Source: Alphaproteobacteria bacterium (GTDB lineage: Bacteria; Pseudomonadota; Alphaproteobacteria; Rhizobiales; Rhizobiaceae). From it: a DNA stretch of 64,000 nucleotides. Shown here one piece after another: positions 51,703-60,935 of the stretch (within the stretch, counting starts at the first letter, position 1; each line of letters opens with the position of its first letter). A program made the translations under genes and the position numbers. The stretch covers positions 620,001 to 684,000 of the forward strand of contig JANSYK010000002.1 in assembly GCA_024742485.1 (NCBI GenBank), read 5' to 3'. Below the pieces are notes generated by a model. That model searched no databases and was not told where the DNA came from. It worked only from the letters and a program-made list of their open reading frames with translations.

Positions 51703-54700
51703 GTGGGGTTGCCGCCGCGGATGGTGTCGACAGAGGATCATGATGAAACCGCCCGCCGGGGGTTGCCCTGGCCGGAGGCTTACGGAGCCCTTCTACCGGC
51801 GATTCGGGCGCAATGGGGCGTCGAGGGTGAGATTTATCTCAGCCGGCACCTCAGCGGCGGTAAATCGGGCGCCTTGGTCTATGTGGCGGATATCCAGAGT
51901 GCCGGCTTTACCGGACAGGCCATTCTCAAGCTCGACCACGCTACCGATTCTGCGCAGCAGGAAGCCCATGAGGCGAGCCTGCACGGAGACGCGATCAAGG
52001 ACGCGCCGGCTTTTGCTGAGAACCATCTGCCAAAACTGTTGAACGCCCTGCATCAGGGAACCCAGTTTGCGATCCTGTCGACCATTGCCGGCCGCGGCCT
52101 GGAATATGCCGAACCCTGGACCACCTGTCCCTTTGAGCAGCAATTGCCGGCGGTCCGCCGCATGTCGCGAGAGTTGCTGGAGGACTGGAACGCCGACTAC
52201 CGGCTGGCCGATGGCATGCATATGCCACAGCAACTCCTCAGCGGCTGGCTCGATTACCGCCTCGACCCGACCGAGGGCCGCATCCATGGCTTCCTTCAAG
52301 ACGATTGCGGTCTGGCCCCCGATACTGCCACCATCGTTTTCGAGGGACAGTGGTACCCCAATCCGATGGCCTTCGCATATGGTGCCGGTGATATACCCGA
52401 GCGGCTTCAGTTGCGGACCGTCACTGGCCACAGCCATGGCGATCTGCATGGACTCAACCTGTTGGTCAGCCCTTCCGCCTCGTCGGAGCCAAACTACCAT
52501 CTTATCGATCTTGCCGACTATCAGAGCCGGCGGTTCCTGTTTTTCGACCACGCCTATTTTGAGCTCGCCTATTTGCTGACGGTGCGCAGTGCCGCCGCCA
52601 CCGCGAACTGGGAAACGATCCTTGCCCGGCTCAGTCGTTTCGAACATCCGGAGGAAGGCGGTCTTCGGGCCGACGATCTCGGGGTTATCGAGATCGTTGA
52701 TGCGCTGCGCGGCGAGGTGACGGCGTGGATCGAACGCCATCAGGCCGACCGATTATCCTACATGGAAAGCCAGGTTTTGCTTGCCCGTGTCGCCGCGGGG
52801 CTGAACTTCACGCACAAGCGCGTATCACAAGAGATGCGACGCATGGCGTTTATGTATGCCGCAACTGCCCTGAAGGACTACCTGAAATTGAATCGCGTGG
52901 ACTGGCCGAAACACGGTCCGTCTTTCTCATTGCAAGCCGACGACAAGGCCACGAAGGCAGAGCCGCTGGAGCCATCAACCTTCGATGAACAATCGCAGCA
53001 CCCGGCTGAAAAAACAGCCGGTGCCAATCCGGCGCCGACCGGCTCGTTGCTGTCGGAATTGCACCGCCGCCGGGTGATCACGGTTGCGGGCCTCTACGGC
53101 ATTGCCGCCTGGCTGTGCATCGAGGCCGTCGGCGCACTGGAAACCAGGCTCGGCATGCCATACTGGACCGATACCGCGGTTATTGGGTTGCTGCTGATTG
53201 GCCTTCCTGTCGCCTGCGTCGTCGCCTGGAGTGCGGGGCGCGACTCACCCAGCCGGCAGGGGGGCGGGCGAGCGCTGCGGGATCTGCTGGTCGCAACCTG
53301 TGTCCTGGCTATCTTGGCGGTGTCGCTGAGCCGCCATGTGCTCGATGATTTCACCAGCAATACCGGGTTGCTCCAGAGTGCCGAAGAGCGCAAATCGGTA
53401 GCCGTTCTGCCATTTCGGAATTTGAGCATGAATGGCGACGACGACCGTTTCAGCGACGGGCTGACCATGGAGATCATGGGCACGCTGGCGCGGTCGGGTG
53501 AATTTCGCGTTCCCGGCCAAAGCTCGTCCTTCAGCTACAAGAACACCTCTGTTGATTTGCGGGAGATCGGTCAGGCCCTTGGAGTTGACTATATTCTCGA
53601 AGGCAGTGTTCGGCGCAATGATGACGAATTGCGTGTCGAGGCGCAGCTTGTGCAGGCCGATGATGGTTTTCTCGTATGGTCGGATGTCTTCGTCGACGAG
53701 ATCAGCGATATCTTCGTGGTTCAGGAAAAGATCGCCAATGCGATCGGCGGCGCGCTCAAGACACCCATGGGTATTGAGGCAACGACGCTGCAGACCAGCC
53801 GTACCGATGTCCCCGAAGCCTATGACCTCTACCTGAAAGGGATAGCGCTGCTGCAACTTCGCGGACCCTCGGTCCGCCATGCCGCAGATGCGCTGGTCGA
53901 AGCCGTCACACTTGATCCGAACTTCGCCGCCGGCTGGGCCGCATTGTCGCTGGTCTACGAGGTCTACCCGACCTTTGTCGACAGCGGCGTGCGAACCCGC
54001 CTGCCGGCCACCTATTATCGGCTCGCGCGTGATGCGGCGCTCAAGGCACAGGCCCTGGCGCCCGATGCCCCCATCGTTCAACACGCGCTCGGCAACGTCA
54101 ATCGGCGCGACGGCCGATGGATGGCTGCCGAGGACCATTACCGAAAGGCCCTTGATGCCGAGCCGGACAATCACTCGGTCATGGAAGACTATTCCGAACT
54201 TTTGACTGTTCTGGGGCGACATGCACAGGCCCTCGATATGGCCGAACAGGCCCTCGAACTGGATCCGCTCAATCCGCTCTACGTCTTCCGCATCTCGCAG
54301 ATCGGCTGGCTCGCCAATCAAAGCATCAACAGTGTCGAAGCCATGATCGCCCTGTTCAGCAAATACCCTGAATTTCAGGTGATGACGGTCCGGCCAATCA
54401 TCGGCTACATGTTTTCCACCGGTCAGGTGGAGCGGCTGAAAAAAATGGTCGAGGACTGCCAAAACTGCAGTTCCACGATGCGCGATCGCATTTTGACAAT
54501 TGTCGACGCGGCGGCGACCGAACCGCCCGATACGGTCTTCGACACCCACAAGGACGACAACATCCTCGGCTACCAGTTCCTTCAGGCGATCGGCGGGCCG
54601 GATCTCGTGCTCAAGGCCTTTCGCTATCACATGGAGTTCGCTGATACGCAGACCCTGATCTTCAGAGTGCCCTGGACCGTCATCGAAAGCATCGGTGATA

Positions 54701-54813
54701 CCGGAGAGTTCAAAAGCCTGATTGAGGAGCAGGGCATCGCCGCCTATTGGCGCGAGCGGGGTTGGCCCGAGCGTTGCCGACCGCTTGACGGTGACGACTT
54801 CGAGTGCCGGTAA
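51703..54813 (+). CDS. Kinase-like (APH-fold) / membrane / TolB-like / TPR fusion protein
   Basis: A 1036-residue multidomain protein. Residues about 40-400 resemble an aminoglycoside/choline-kinase-like phosphotransferase: Gly-rich SGGKSGALVYVAD, a beta-3 Lys in ILKLD (about 76), catalytic HGDLHGLN at 245-252 and a metal-binding LIDLADY with Asp269. Three hydrophobic segments follow (about 458-477, 492-510, 527-543). Residues about 564-680 match the TolB-like N-terminal domain seen in adenylate-cyclase/TPR proteins (SVAVLPFRNLSMNGDDDRFS, GVDYILEGSVRRNDDELRVE). TPR repeats run from about 690 to 900. Start is GTG 51703 or ATG 51721. The kinase half is cytoplasmic; sidedness of the rest depends on the odd helix count. 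Confidence 0.78.
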   Translation: MGLPPRMVSTEDHDETARRGLPWPEAYGALLPAIRAQWGVEGEIYLSRHLSGGKSGALVYVADIQSAGFTGQAILKLDHATDSAQQEAHEASLHGDAIKDAPAFAENHLPKLLNALHQGTQFAILSTIAGRGLEYAEPWTTCPFEQQLPAVRRMSRELLEDWNADYRLADGMHMPQQLLSGWLDYRLDPTEGRIHGFLQDDCGLAPDTATIVFEGQWYPNPMAFAYGAGDIPERLQLRTVTGHSHGDLHGLNLLVSPSASSEPNYHLIDLADYQSRRFLFFDHAYFELAYLLTVRSAAATANWETILARLSRFEHPEEGGLRADDLGVIEIVDALRGEVTAWIERHQADRLSYMESQVLLARVAAGLNFTHKRVSQEMRRMAFMYAATALKDYLKLNRVDWPKHGPSFSLQADDKATKAEPLEPSTFDEQSQHPAEKTAGANPAPTGSLLSELHRRRVITVAGLYGIAAWLCIEAVGALETRLGMPYWTDTAVIGLLLIGLPVACVVAWSAGRDSPSRQGGGRALRDLLVATCVLAILAVSLSRHVLDDFTSNTGLLQSAEERKSVAVLPFRNLSMNGDDDRFSDGLTMEIMGTLARSGEFRVPGQSSSFSYKNTSVDLREIGQALGVDYILEGSVRRNDDELRVEAQLVQADDGFLVWSDVFVDEISDIFVVQEKIANAIGGALKTPMGIEATTLQTSRTDVPEAYDLYLKGIALLQLRGPSVRHAADALVEAVTLDPNFAAGWAALSLVYEVYPTFVDSGVRTRLPATYYRLARDAALKAQALAPDAPIVQHALGNVNRRDGRWMAAEDHYRKALDAEPDNHSVMEDYSELLTVLGRHAQALDMAEQALELDPLNPLYVFRISQIGWLANQSINSVEAMIALFSKYPEFQVMTVRPIIGYMFSTGQVERLKKMVEDCQNCSSTMRDRILTIVDAAATEPPDTVFDTHKDDNILGYQFLQAIGGPDLVLKAFRYHMEFADTQTLIFRVPWTVIESIGDTGEFKSLIEEQGIAAYWRERGWPERCRPLDGDDFECR

Positions 54814-54825
54814 CGGTCGTTGCGG

Positions 54826-55896
54826 TCACACACCGGAAAGGTGATTGTCCCACAACAGCTCGGTCTTGCGTGTTTCGCCATCGGCCAATTGCATCGTTCC
54901 GACCATTGACGTTGCCGCAAAATCCGGGCCCATCGCCGCAAGTCCGCAGATCTTTGGTTGCTCCGTGATCTCGACCCGCGACGGATCGCCGGGGTCAAAC
55001 CGCAGCATGACGCCACTCTTCGGTGACGTGACGGCCAGTTGGTCCCCATTGATCGCGATTGAGCCGATATACCCCTTCATGCGGGCGATGGCATTGTCGG
55101 CAACCGGCAGGGGTGACAGGCCGGTGTCAGGGTGCCAGCGGGCAAGCAAAGGGACGATACGTGCCGGATTGCCTTCGTGCTGACCGGCGATAAAGAGACG
55201 ACCGCTCTTGTCACCGACCATGTGGCGGATGGAGACCTTTGACAGGTCGCTGGCCAGAAAATGACGCGCAATCAATGATCCGTCATGTCGATCCACAAAC
55301 GCCAGTGAAGGCTGCATGGCAGCGACATTGAGTTTCGTACGCCCGAAATCCGGATGTGTTTCGAGCCCGCCATTGGCGACGGCAAGCGTGTCACCCGACA
55401 CGTGAATGTCGTGTGGTCCGGTGCCGTATGATGAATATTCACCGATCCGGCGAAACCGGTCGGTTGCATCATAGATCCCGATGGCTCCGCGCGCCTGTTC
55501 GAAATCATTTTCCGTTGCATAGAGCAGTTTCCCGTCAGGGGAAAACGCACCATGGCCATAGAAGTGCCGGTCGGCGGGTGATGAGAAAACAAGAGGTTCG
55601 TCTTTTCCGATCGTTGAAAATGCCATGGCAAATGTGCCCGGGCGCCGGGCGAAGACCACGGCCCGGTCGGCGGTGGAAAAAACCACCTCGTGCCCGCGCG
55701 CCGGGAGCCTGATTCTGGTAAGCGTACGCCCCTTGTCGTCCAATAGCGCTGCGCCGAAGGCCCCGTCACCGGTCATGTAGGCCGTGCCGAACACGACATC
55801 AGTCTGGTCAATCGCCTCGGCAGCCCGTGGCAAAAGCGCTGCGACGAAGGCCGCGCCGGCTGATCGGATGAATGTGCGCCGATCCATCGGACCCAT
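54826..55896 (-). CDS. DUF1513-family exported protein
   Basis: A 356-residue beta-propeller-like periplasmic protein of the DUF1513 family, which is linked by neighbourhood to imelysin and iron-regulated genes. The N-terminus is a Tat-type signal (DRRTFIRSAGAAFVAALLPR). Repeated strands include GHGAFSPDGKLLYATENDFE and GPHDIHVSGDTLAVANGGLE. ATG 55896 or 55887 are both possible starts. It follows the imelysin gene by 2 bp in the same operon. It probably acts in periplasmic iron acquisition, but the biochemical role is unknown. Confidence 0.85.
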   Translation of the reverse strand: MGPMDRRTFIRSAGAAFVAALLPRAAEAIDQTDVVFGTAYMTGDGAFGAALLDDKGRTLTRIRLPARGHEVVFSTADRAVVFARRPGTFAMAFSTIGKDEPLVFSSPADRHFYGHGAFSPDGKLLYATENDFEQARGAIGIYDATDRFRRIGEYSSYGTGPHDIHVSGDTLAVANGGLETHPDFGRTKLNVAAMQPSLAFVDRHDGSLIARHFLASDLSKVSIRHMVGDKSGRLFIAGQHEGNPARIVPLLARWHPDTGLSPLPVADNAIARMKGYIGSIAINGDQLAVTSPKSGVMLRFDPGDPSRVEITEQPKICGLAAMGPDFAATSMVGTMQLADGETRKTELLWDNHLSGV

Positions 55897-55898
55897 GG

Positions 55899-56963
55899 TT
55901 AGTCTCCGTCGAGCGGCGAGAAAGTGGTTGGCAGGCCAAGCGCTTCGGCCACCTGTTCTCCCAGGAGATTTTGCAGCGATCGCGTGACCACGACGAGATA
56001 GGCCAGGTTCGAGGATTTCTCGGGATCCTCGACAATCGACTGAACGGTGCCGTCCAACTTGCTGAGGGCAGCCAGGGCGTTGTCGAATTCGAAGGCAACC
56101 GATCCGGCGATCCAGTGCCGGTCTTCAGGCAATGCCTTCAGCAGCGCGGATATCTGGATCATGTCGCGAAGGCCGGCCAACGAGGCCGCTAGCATGTCCC
56201 GGGTCAGGCCGCTGCGCCAGAACAGGGCTCGCTTGTAGGGTTTCTTGTCGAGTCCGAAGGGTGCAATCGGCTTCAGTCTCTGGTCGCGTATGATCTCAAG
56301 CGCATTGGAGATCATCCCGACCAGCGCTGCAACGGATTCTCCGGTGTTGCGGTAAAGGATGTTGTCGGGACCCGGCTCCGACCATTGCCGCGCAAATCCA
56401 TCCTCGTCTTGCCAGCCTTGTGCGATGGCATCGGCTATTGCGGCAATGTTGTTGGCGATACTGAGCGCGTAGAGACAACGGAACCCGCCGGTTTCCTCGA
56501 CCAGTATCTGCGATCCGGTCCCGTGGAGAAGGAACTCCAGCGCCCCGAATCCCTGGAGGGCAACACTCTTGTTGCGCAGTGCTTCGGAATCCAGAACGCT
56601 TTCGTCCTCCAGCGCAATGATACGCTGAACCTGTTTGAGTCCCGTTGAGCGCCTGTCCGGCCAGAACAGCAGGGCATCGCGCCGGTTGGCCTCCTCCAAA
56701 GGCCCAATGCGCAGAAAGTCGATCCGGGCGTGACTGAGCACGGCATTGCGGAAGGTGTCATGCACTGCAGCCAACATGTCCGGCGATCCCGTGTCGCACA
56801 GTGCGCCGATGTCACTGACGAGAATATCGGCGGTTTCCGCGAACCGTTCGACATTCGGAATCACATAACCGTCGATCGACCGGCCAATGGCGGACTGGCT
56901 ATCCACGGCCTTGACGGGCCCGGTCAGGGCGATCAGGAGCAGGGCAATCCACCAGCGCTGCAT
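55899..56963 (-). CDS. Imelysin-family periplasmic protein
   Basis: A 354-residue imelysin/IrpA-like protein, with signal peptide (WWIALLLIALTGPVKAVDSQ), an N-terminal helical bundle with YVIPNVERFAETADILVSD, and the family motif QGFGALEFLLHG corresponding to the conserved imelysin GxHALExLLF region. Imelysins are periplasmic and often iron-regulated. In relatives the operon usually contains a first imelysin and a di-haem thiol oxidoreductase ahead of this pair; here only imelysin and DUF1513 remain, with a divergent SDR gene directly upstream. Confidence 0.82.
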   Translation of the reverse strand: MQRWWIALLLIALTGPVKAVDSQSAIGRSIDGYVIPNVERFAETADILVSDIGALCDTGSPDMLAAVHDTFRNAVLSHARIDFLRIGPLEEANRRDALLFWPDRRSTGLKQVQRIIALEDESVLDSEALRNKSVALQGFGALEFLLHGTGSQILVEETGGFRCLYALSIANNIAAIADAIAQGWQDEDGFARQWSEPGPDNILYRNTGESVAALVGMISNALEIIRDQRLKPIAPFGLDKKPYKRALFWRSGLTRDMLAASLAGLRDMIQISALLKALPEDRHWIAGSVAFEFDNALAALSKLDGTVQSIVEDPEKSSNLAYLVVVTRSLQNLLGEQVAEALGLPTTFSPLDGD

Positions 56964-57170
56964 GAGTTCTCCTCGAAAATTGATGCGTGCGTCCTTTTAA
57001 CCCGCAGCAACAACGATCCAAACCGCTTTTTCCGCAAATCTGCACCGGAACCGCAGATTGTTTTCCATGCGGCAGATCGTGAGAAACAAAATTATTTGAA
57101 GCGGCGCGAACCCTTTTTGCGGCGTTAAGCGTCTCTCTTTCGAGACAATCACAGAAAGAGGAAGATGCAC

Positions 57171-57911
57171 ATGACGTTTCAATACAAAAAAGCTCTGGTC
57201 ATCGGCGGCAGCCGGGGCGTTGGCCGTGATCTCTCCATCAAGCTGGCGGAAAGGGATATTGCGACGGTTTCGGTTGCACGAAACAGCGCTGATCTTGAAA
57301 AACTGAAAGCCGAAGCCCCGGCGATCGACATCATCGCGATCGATGCCGCTGGAGAAGGCGTAGCAGAATCGCTTCTGGCCGATCACGATCCCGATCTGTT
57401 GCTGCTGGTGGGCGGACACAGCCCCAAAATGCAGTCGATTGCCGATATGAGTTGGTCCGATTTCAGCGCAGCATGGGAAACCGATACCAAAATCGCTTTC
57501 CAGTTTATCCGCGCCGCGCTGCGTGAACCGATGGCGGAAGGAGGAGCCATCGTCAGCTTTGCCAGCGGTGCGGCCATAGGCGGCTCGCCGCTTTCCGGGG
57601 GGTATGCCGGGGCGAAACGAATGCAGCATCTTGTGGCCAATTACGGCCAATGGGAAGCCGAGCAACGAGGCCTTGGTCTGACCTTCATGACCATCTACCC
57701 CAAACAGCTGGTTGCCGGCACCGGCATCGCCGAGAAGGCGTCAACGGCCTATGCGGCTGCGCGGTCCATGTCGCCGGAACAGTTCATGAGCCAGTGGGAC
57801 AAGCCCTTGACGCCGCAATTCATTGGCGATCAGGTAATTGAACTTTTGCGGGAAAATGCAGGATCGGCCACCTATGGCATCACCGCCTCCGGCAGGGAGA
57901 TCATGAACTGA
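57171..57911 (+). CDS. Short-chain dehydrogenase/reductase (SDR)
   Basis: Rossmann-fold oxidoreductase of 246 residues. The cofactor motif is ALVIGGSRGVGRDLSIKLAE (TGxxxGxG type) and the catalytic Tyr-x-x-x-Lys is in GGYAGAKRMQHLV, with the Ser in IVSFASGAAIGG. The ATG at 57171 has GAGG 9 nt upstream; an ATG at 57165 is too close to the Shine-Dalgarno. Its stop is 1 bp before the sigma-factor start, so enzyme and regulator form one unit. Confidence 0.88.
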   Translation: MTFQYKKALVIGGSRGVGRDLSIKLAERDIATVSVARNSADLEKLKAEAPAIDIIAIDAAGEGVAESLLADHDPDLLLLVGGHSPKMQSIADMSWSDFSAAWETDTKIAFQFIRAALREPMAEGGAIVSFASGAAIGGSPLSGGYAGAKRMQHLVANYGQWEAEQRGLGLTFMTIYPKQLVAGTGIAEKASTAYAAARSMSPEQFMSQWDKPLTPQFIGDQVIELLRENAGSATYGITASGREIMN

Positions 57912-57912
57912 C

Positions 57913-58797
57913 ATGACCAATGGCGAGGAACAGCGCAGCGGGCAGGAGGCGCTCGAAGCGGCCCTGCCGGCGCTTCGCCCCGAACTGCACCGTTACTGTG
58001 CCCGCATGACGGGGTCAGTTGTCGATGGAGAGGATGTGTTGCAGGAGGCGCTGTTCAAGGCGACACGGGCCTTGCGCGGCGGTGTCGTGGTGGACGATCT
58101 GCGCGCTTGGCTGTTCCGCATCGCCCACAATGTGGCCATGTCCCTGTTTCGATCGCAACAAAGAGAAATGGCCATGAAAGATGAACTCGGCCGTGACGCT
58201 CCACCCTTCCAGGTGATGCCCACGCACAGTGACGTTTCCGATCACCTGCGGCCGTTTCTGGCGCTCACGCCCCGTCAGCGCAGCACCTGTATTCTGCGTG
58301 ACGTGCTTGGCTATTCAGCTGCCGAGGTCGCTGAAATGACCGAAAGCTCGGTCCCGTCGGTCAAGTCCGCGCTGCATCGCGGGCGTCGCCTGCTTAAAGA
58401 CCACCATGTCGAGGATCCCGAGCCGCTGCCCGCCGATGAGCGCCGTAAGCTCGCGGTCTATGTGCGCTGTTTCAACGCCCATGAATTCGACCGGTTGCGG
58501 GACATGCTGTCGGAGGAAGTGCGTCTTGAACTCGTTGCCCTGGACCGCCGCACGGGTCGCAAGGGCGTGGGAGGCTATTACAGCAATTACCAGAAGAGCG
58601 ATGACTGGCTGATGGCGCCGGGTGCGGTGGAGGGCAGGCCGGCGATGCTGGCCTTTGATCGTGCCGATCCGTCCGCACCGCCGCTCTATTTCGTCCTGCT
58701 TCAGTTTAGCGGCGACGATGTGACCGCAATCCGCGATTTCCGCTACGCCCGCTATGCCATGAACGATGCGCAGTGGCAGCGGTTTGAGACGTTCTGA
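57913..58797 (+). CDS. ECF-type sigma factor with C-terminal SnoaL/NTF2-like domain
   Basis: A 294-residue sigma-70 family factor: region 2 (LRPELHRYCARMTGSVVDGE, VLQEALFKATRAL, LRAWLFRIAHNVAMSLFRSQ), region 4 (LTPRQRSTCILRDVLGYSAA then EVAEMTESSVPSVKSALHRG), and an extra C-terminal domain (about residues 175-294; FNAHEFDRLRDMLSEEVRLE) of the SnoaL/NTF2 type, as in SigJ/ECF41-like factors where it replaces an anti-sigma factor. The DGGGR motif of ECF41 is not seen. Such factors usually regulate an adjacent oxidoreductase, here the SDR gene. Confidence 0.85.
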   Translation: MTNGEEQRSGQEALEAALPALRPELHRYCARMTGSVVDGEDVLQEALFKATRALRGGVVVDDLRAWLFRIAHNVAMSLFRSQQREMAMKDELGRDAPPFQVMPTHSDVSDHLRPFLALTPRQRSTCILRDVLGYSAAEVAEMTESSVPSVKSALHRGRRLLKDHHVEDPEPLPADERRKLAVYVRCFNAHEFDRLRDMLSEEVRLELVALDRRTGRKGVGGYYSNYQKSDDWLMAPGAVEGRPAMLAFDRADPSAPPLYFVLLQFSGDDVTAIRDFRYARYAMNDAQWQRFETF

Positions 58798-58840
58798 CCG
58801 AGAGTGATACAGATCAAAATCCAGGCCGTTGCTCACCGCT

Positions 58841-59218
58841 ATGGTCTCGTTGGACATCGCGATGGAGGGCGATTTGGCTCGGGCGGACAGGACTGTGGAG
58901 GACTATGTTGCTGCAAGAAGCGAGCCGGTGCGAGCCGTCTTGCAGGCGCTTCGTGACCTTGTCCGGCAGACCGTGCCGGACGTGACGGAGGGGATGAAAT
59001 GGGGAGCGCCAGTGTTCTTTGACGGGAAGGGAGAGGCCATTATCTACCTCTACGGCGGAAAGAACCATGCCCACCTCGGATTTGTCCATGGTGCGGAACT
59101 GAAAGATCCGGACGGCATTTTGAAAGGTCGCGGTCCGTCGGGCCGATATGTCAAATGCACCGCCGGCGAGGAGATCGCTGTGTCCGCGGTGGTGTCTCTG
59201 CTGAAGCAATGTGTTTGA
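58841..59218 (+). CDS. DUF1801-family protein
   Basis: A 125-residue single-domain protein of the DUF1801 (YdhG-like) family: YVAARSEPVRAVLQALRDLV then RQTVPDVTEGMKWGAPVFFD and the late LGFVHGAELKDPDGILKGRG. Cytoplasmic, function unknown. The start is uncertain (ATG 58841, ATG 58862, or TTG 58874 with GGAGGG upstream). It lies 43 bp after the sigma-factor gene and could be part of its regulon, and 126 bp before an MFS gene. Confidence 0.78.
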   Translation: MVSLDIAMEGDLARADRTVEDYVAARSEPVRAVLQALRDLVRQTVPDVTEGMKWGAPVFFDGKGEAIIYLYGGKNHAHLGFVHGAELKDPDGILKGRGPSGRYVKCTAGEEIAVSAVVSLLKQCV

Positions 59219-59344
59219 TGGTATAATGATCAGTCGGGAGCCGGATAGGCGGCAATCACTGCGTCGGCGATAACGGACCGCTGTTGCAAGCCGGCCTTGC
59301 GTGCGGTTGTATCGGACCATGCAGCGCGCGGACAAGAACAGCCG

Positions 59345-60676
59345 ATGATCGATGTTCTCAAACATCCAGCCTTTGCACGCCTTTTCTCAGCGCAAGTCGT
59401 TGCACTCCTTGGGACCGGTCTCCTGACAGTGGCTCTTGCCCTGCTGGCTTTCGATCTGGCCGGAGACGAGGCCGGCGCGGTCCTGGGCACGGCGTTCACC
59501 ATCAAGATGATAGCCTATATCGGGCTGGCGCCGATCGCCAATGCCGCAGTCGAGCGGGTATCGCGCAAGGCTGTGCTCATTGGGGCCGACCTTGTCAGGG
59601 TGGCCGTGGCACTGCTGATGCCATTCATTGATGCCGTATGGCAGATTTATGTGCTGATTTTCATCCTGCAAGCCGCCTCCGCGGTTTTCACACCGGCTTT
59701 TCAGGCGGTAATTCCCGATGTCTTGAGCGACGAGAAGGACTACACGAAGGCGCTGTCCCTGTCGCGCCTGGCCTATGATCTGGAAAACCTGATCAGTCCG
59801 GCCCTTGCGGGTCTGTTGCTCGCACTCGTGAGTTATCACTGGCTGTTCGGCGGCACGGCCATCGGCTTTGCGGCGTCTGCCATTTTGGTGTCCCTGTCGG
59901 CCATTCCGGCGCGCCGACCGGAGCGCAAGATTCGCTCCTTCAAGGAGCGGGTTACACGCGGGACGCGGATCTACCTGGCTACGCCGCGGCTGCGAGGTCT
60001 GCTGGCGCTCAATCTTGCCGCCGCCTCGGTGGGAGCGTTCGTCATCGTCAATACGGTGGTCATCGTGATGGGGAATGATGACCTGACGCAAACCCATGTC
60101 GCCTTTGCCCTGGCGGCCTTCGGCGCCGGTTCAATGGTTGCGGCGCTGGCGCTGCCGCGCTTGTTGGAAGCGATCTCCGACCGAACGCTGATGATCGCCG
60201 CAGCATTCTTGCTGGGGGCCCTTGCATTGCCCTCTTCCTTGTTTCTGCCACCGACCGGCACCCTCGGCGCGCTGCTCCTGGCATGGGGGCTGTTCGGTCT
60301 GTTCTATTCAGCTGTATTGACGCCGGCCGGGCGCCTGCTGCGCCATTCGGCCCGTGCGGAAGACCGTCCGGCTTTGTTTACCGCGCAGTTCGCGCTTTCC
60401 CATTGCTGTTGGCTGCTGACATATCCGATTGCCGGCTGGGCGGGTGAGGTGATCGGCCTGTCGCCGACCTTGGCTGTGCTTGGCTTGTTGGCGTTGGTCG
60501 CGTCCGCCGTGGCGCTGATGGTCTGGTCGCCGGAGAGCACCGCGGAATTGGTTCATGATCATGATGATCTGCCATCCGATCATCCGCATCTGCGGCAATT
60601 CGCCAGCAGCGGCAAACGCCACAGCCATGTTTTTGTCATTGACGATGAACACCGGGCCTGGCCGACTCAGGGATGA
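59345..60676 (+). CDS. MFS transporter with His-rich C-terminal tail
   Basis: A 443-residue major-facilitator exporter with twelve helices; the MFS loop motif is VERVSRKAVLIGADLVRV and FSAQVVALLGTGLLTVALAL forms helix 1. The C-terminal tail is unusual: HDHDDLPSDHPHLRQF and HSHVFVIDDEHRAWP, nine His plus many Asp in about 45 residues, suggesting metal binding (Ni, Zn, Co or similar) on the cytoplasmic side. NreB-type nickel exporters have comparable tails. The ATG at 59345 gives a normal first helix. Convergent with the GGDEF-EAL gene across repeat copy F. Confidence 0.82.
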   Translation: MIDVLKHPAFARLFSAQVVALLGTGLLTVALALLAFDLAGDEAGAVLGTAFTIKMIAYIGLAPIANAAVERVSRKAVLIGADLVRVAVALLMPFIDAVWQIYVLIFILQAASAVFTPAFQAVIPDVLSDEKDYTKALSLSRLAYDLENLISPALAGLLLALVSYHWLFGGTAIGFAASAILVSLSAIPARRPERKIRSFKERVTRGTRIYLATPRLRGLLALNLAAASVGAFVIVNTVVIVMGNDDLTQTHVAFALAAFGAGSMVAALALPRLLEAISDRTLMIAAAFLLGALALPSSLFLPPTGTLGALLLAWGLFGLFYSAVLTPAGRLLRHSARAEDRPALFTAQFALSHCCWLLTYPIAGWAGEVIGLSPTLAVLGLLALVASAVALMVWSPESTAELVHDHDDLPSDHPHLRQFASSGKRHSHVFVIDDEHRAWPTQG

Positions 60677-60837
60677 CAGTGCGATCCGCTCCAATCCTGA
60701 TCGCAATCACACATGCCGGGCCTTGATCATCGCGCAAAGATCCCCAAACACTCTCGGAGACAGCCATCATTGCGAAAGCTCGTCGAGCTTGCAATGGTAC
60801 TGATCGAGGCTGACGGAATATCTAAGGCAACACCGAT

Positions 60838-60935
60838 TTGACCGAAACAGATGTTTGTTAGTCGGTTACGATCGGTCGTTGATTTGGTTGATGCGTTCAG
60901 GTCTTGCCGATTCTGTCAAAACCCGAATTGCCCTA
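60838..60935 (+). repeat. Dispersed two-hairpin element, copy F (eroded left half)
   Basis: The right half is well kept (TTCAGGTCTTG against CAAAACCCGAA, a paired change that keeps the stem) and ends GAATTGCCCTA; the left half matches copy A only loosely from GACCGAAACAG on. On the minus strand its terminal TAG is the stop codon of the GGDEF-EAL gene. It sits in a 256-bp spacer between convergent genes. Confidence 0.8.
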
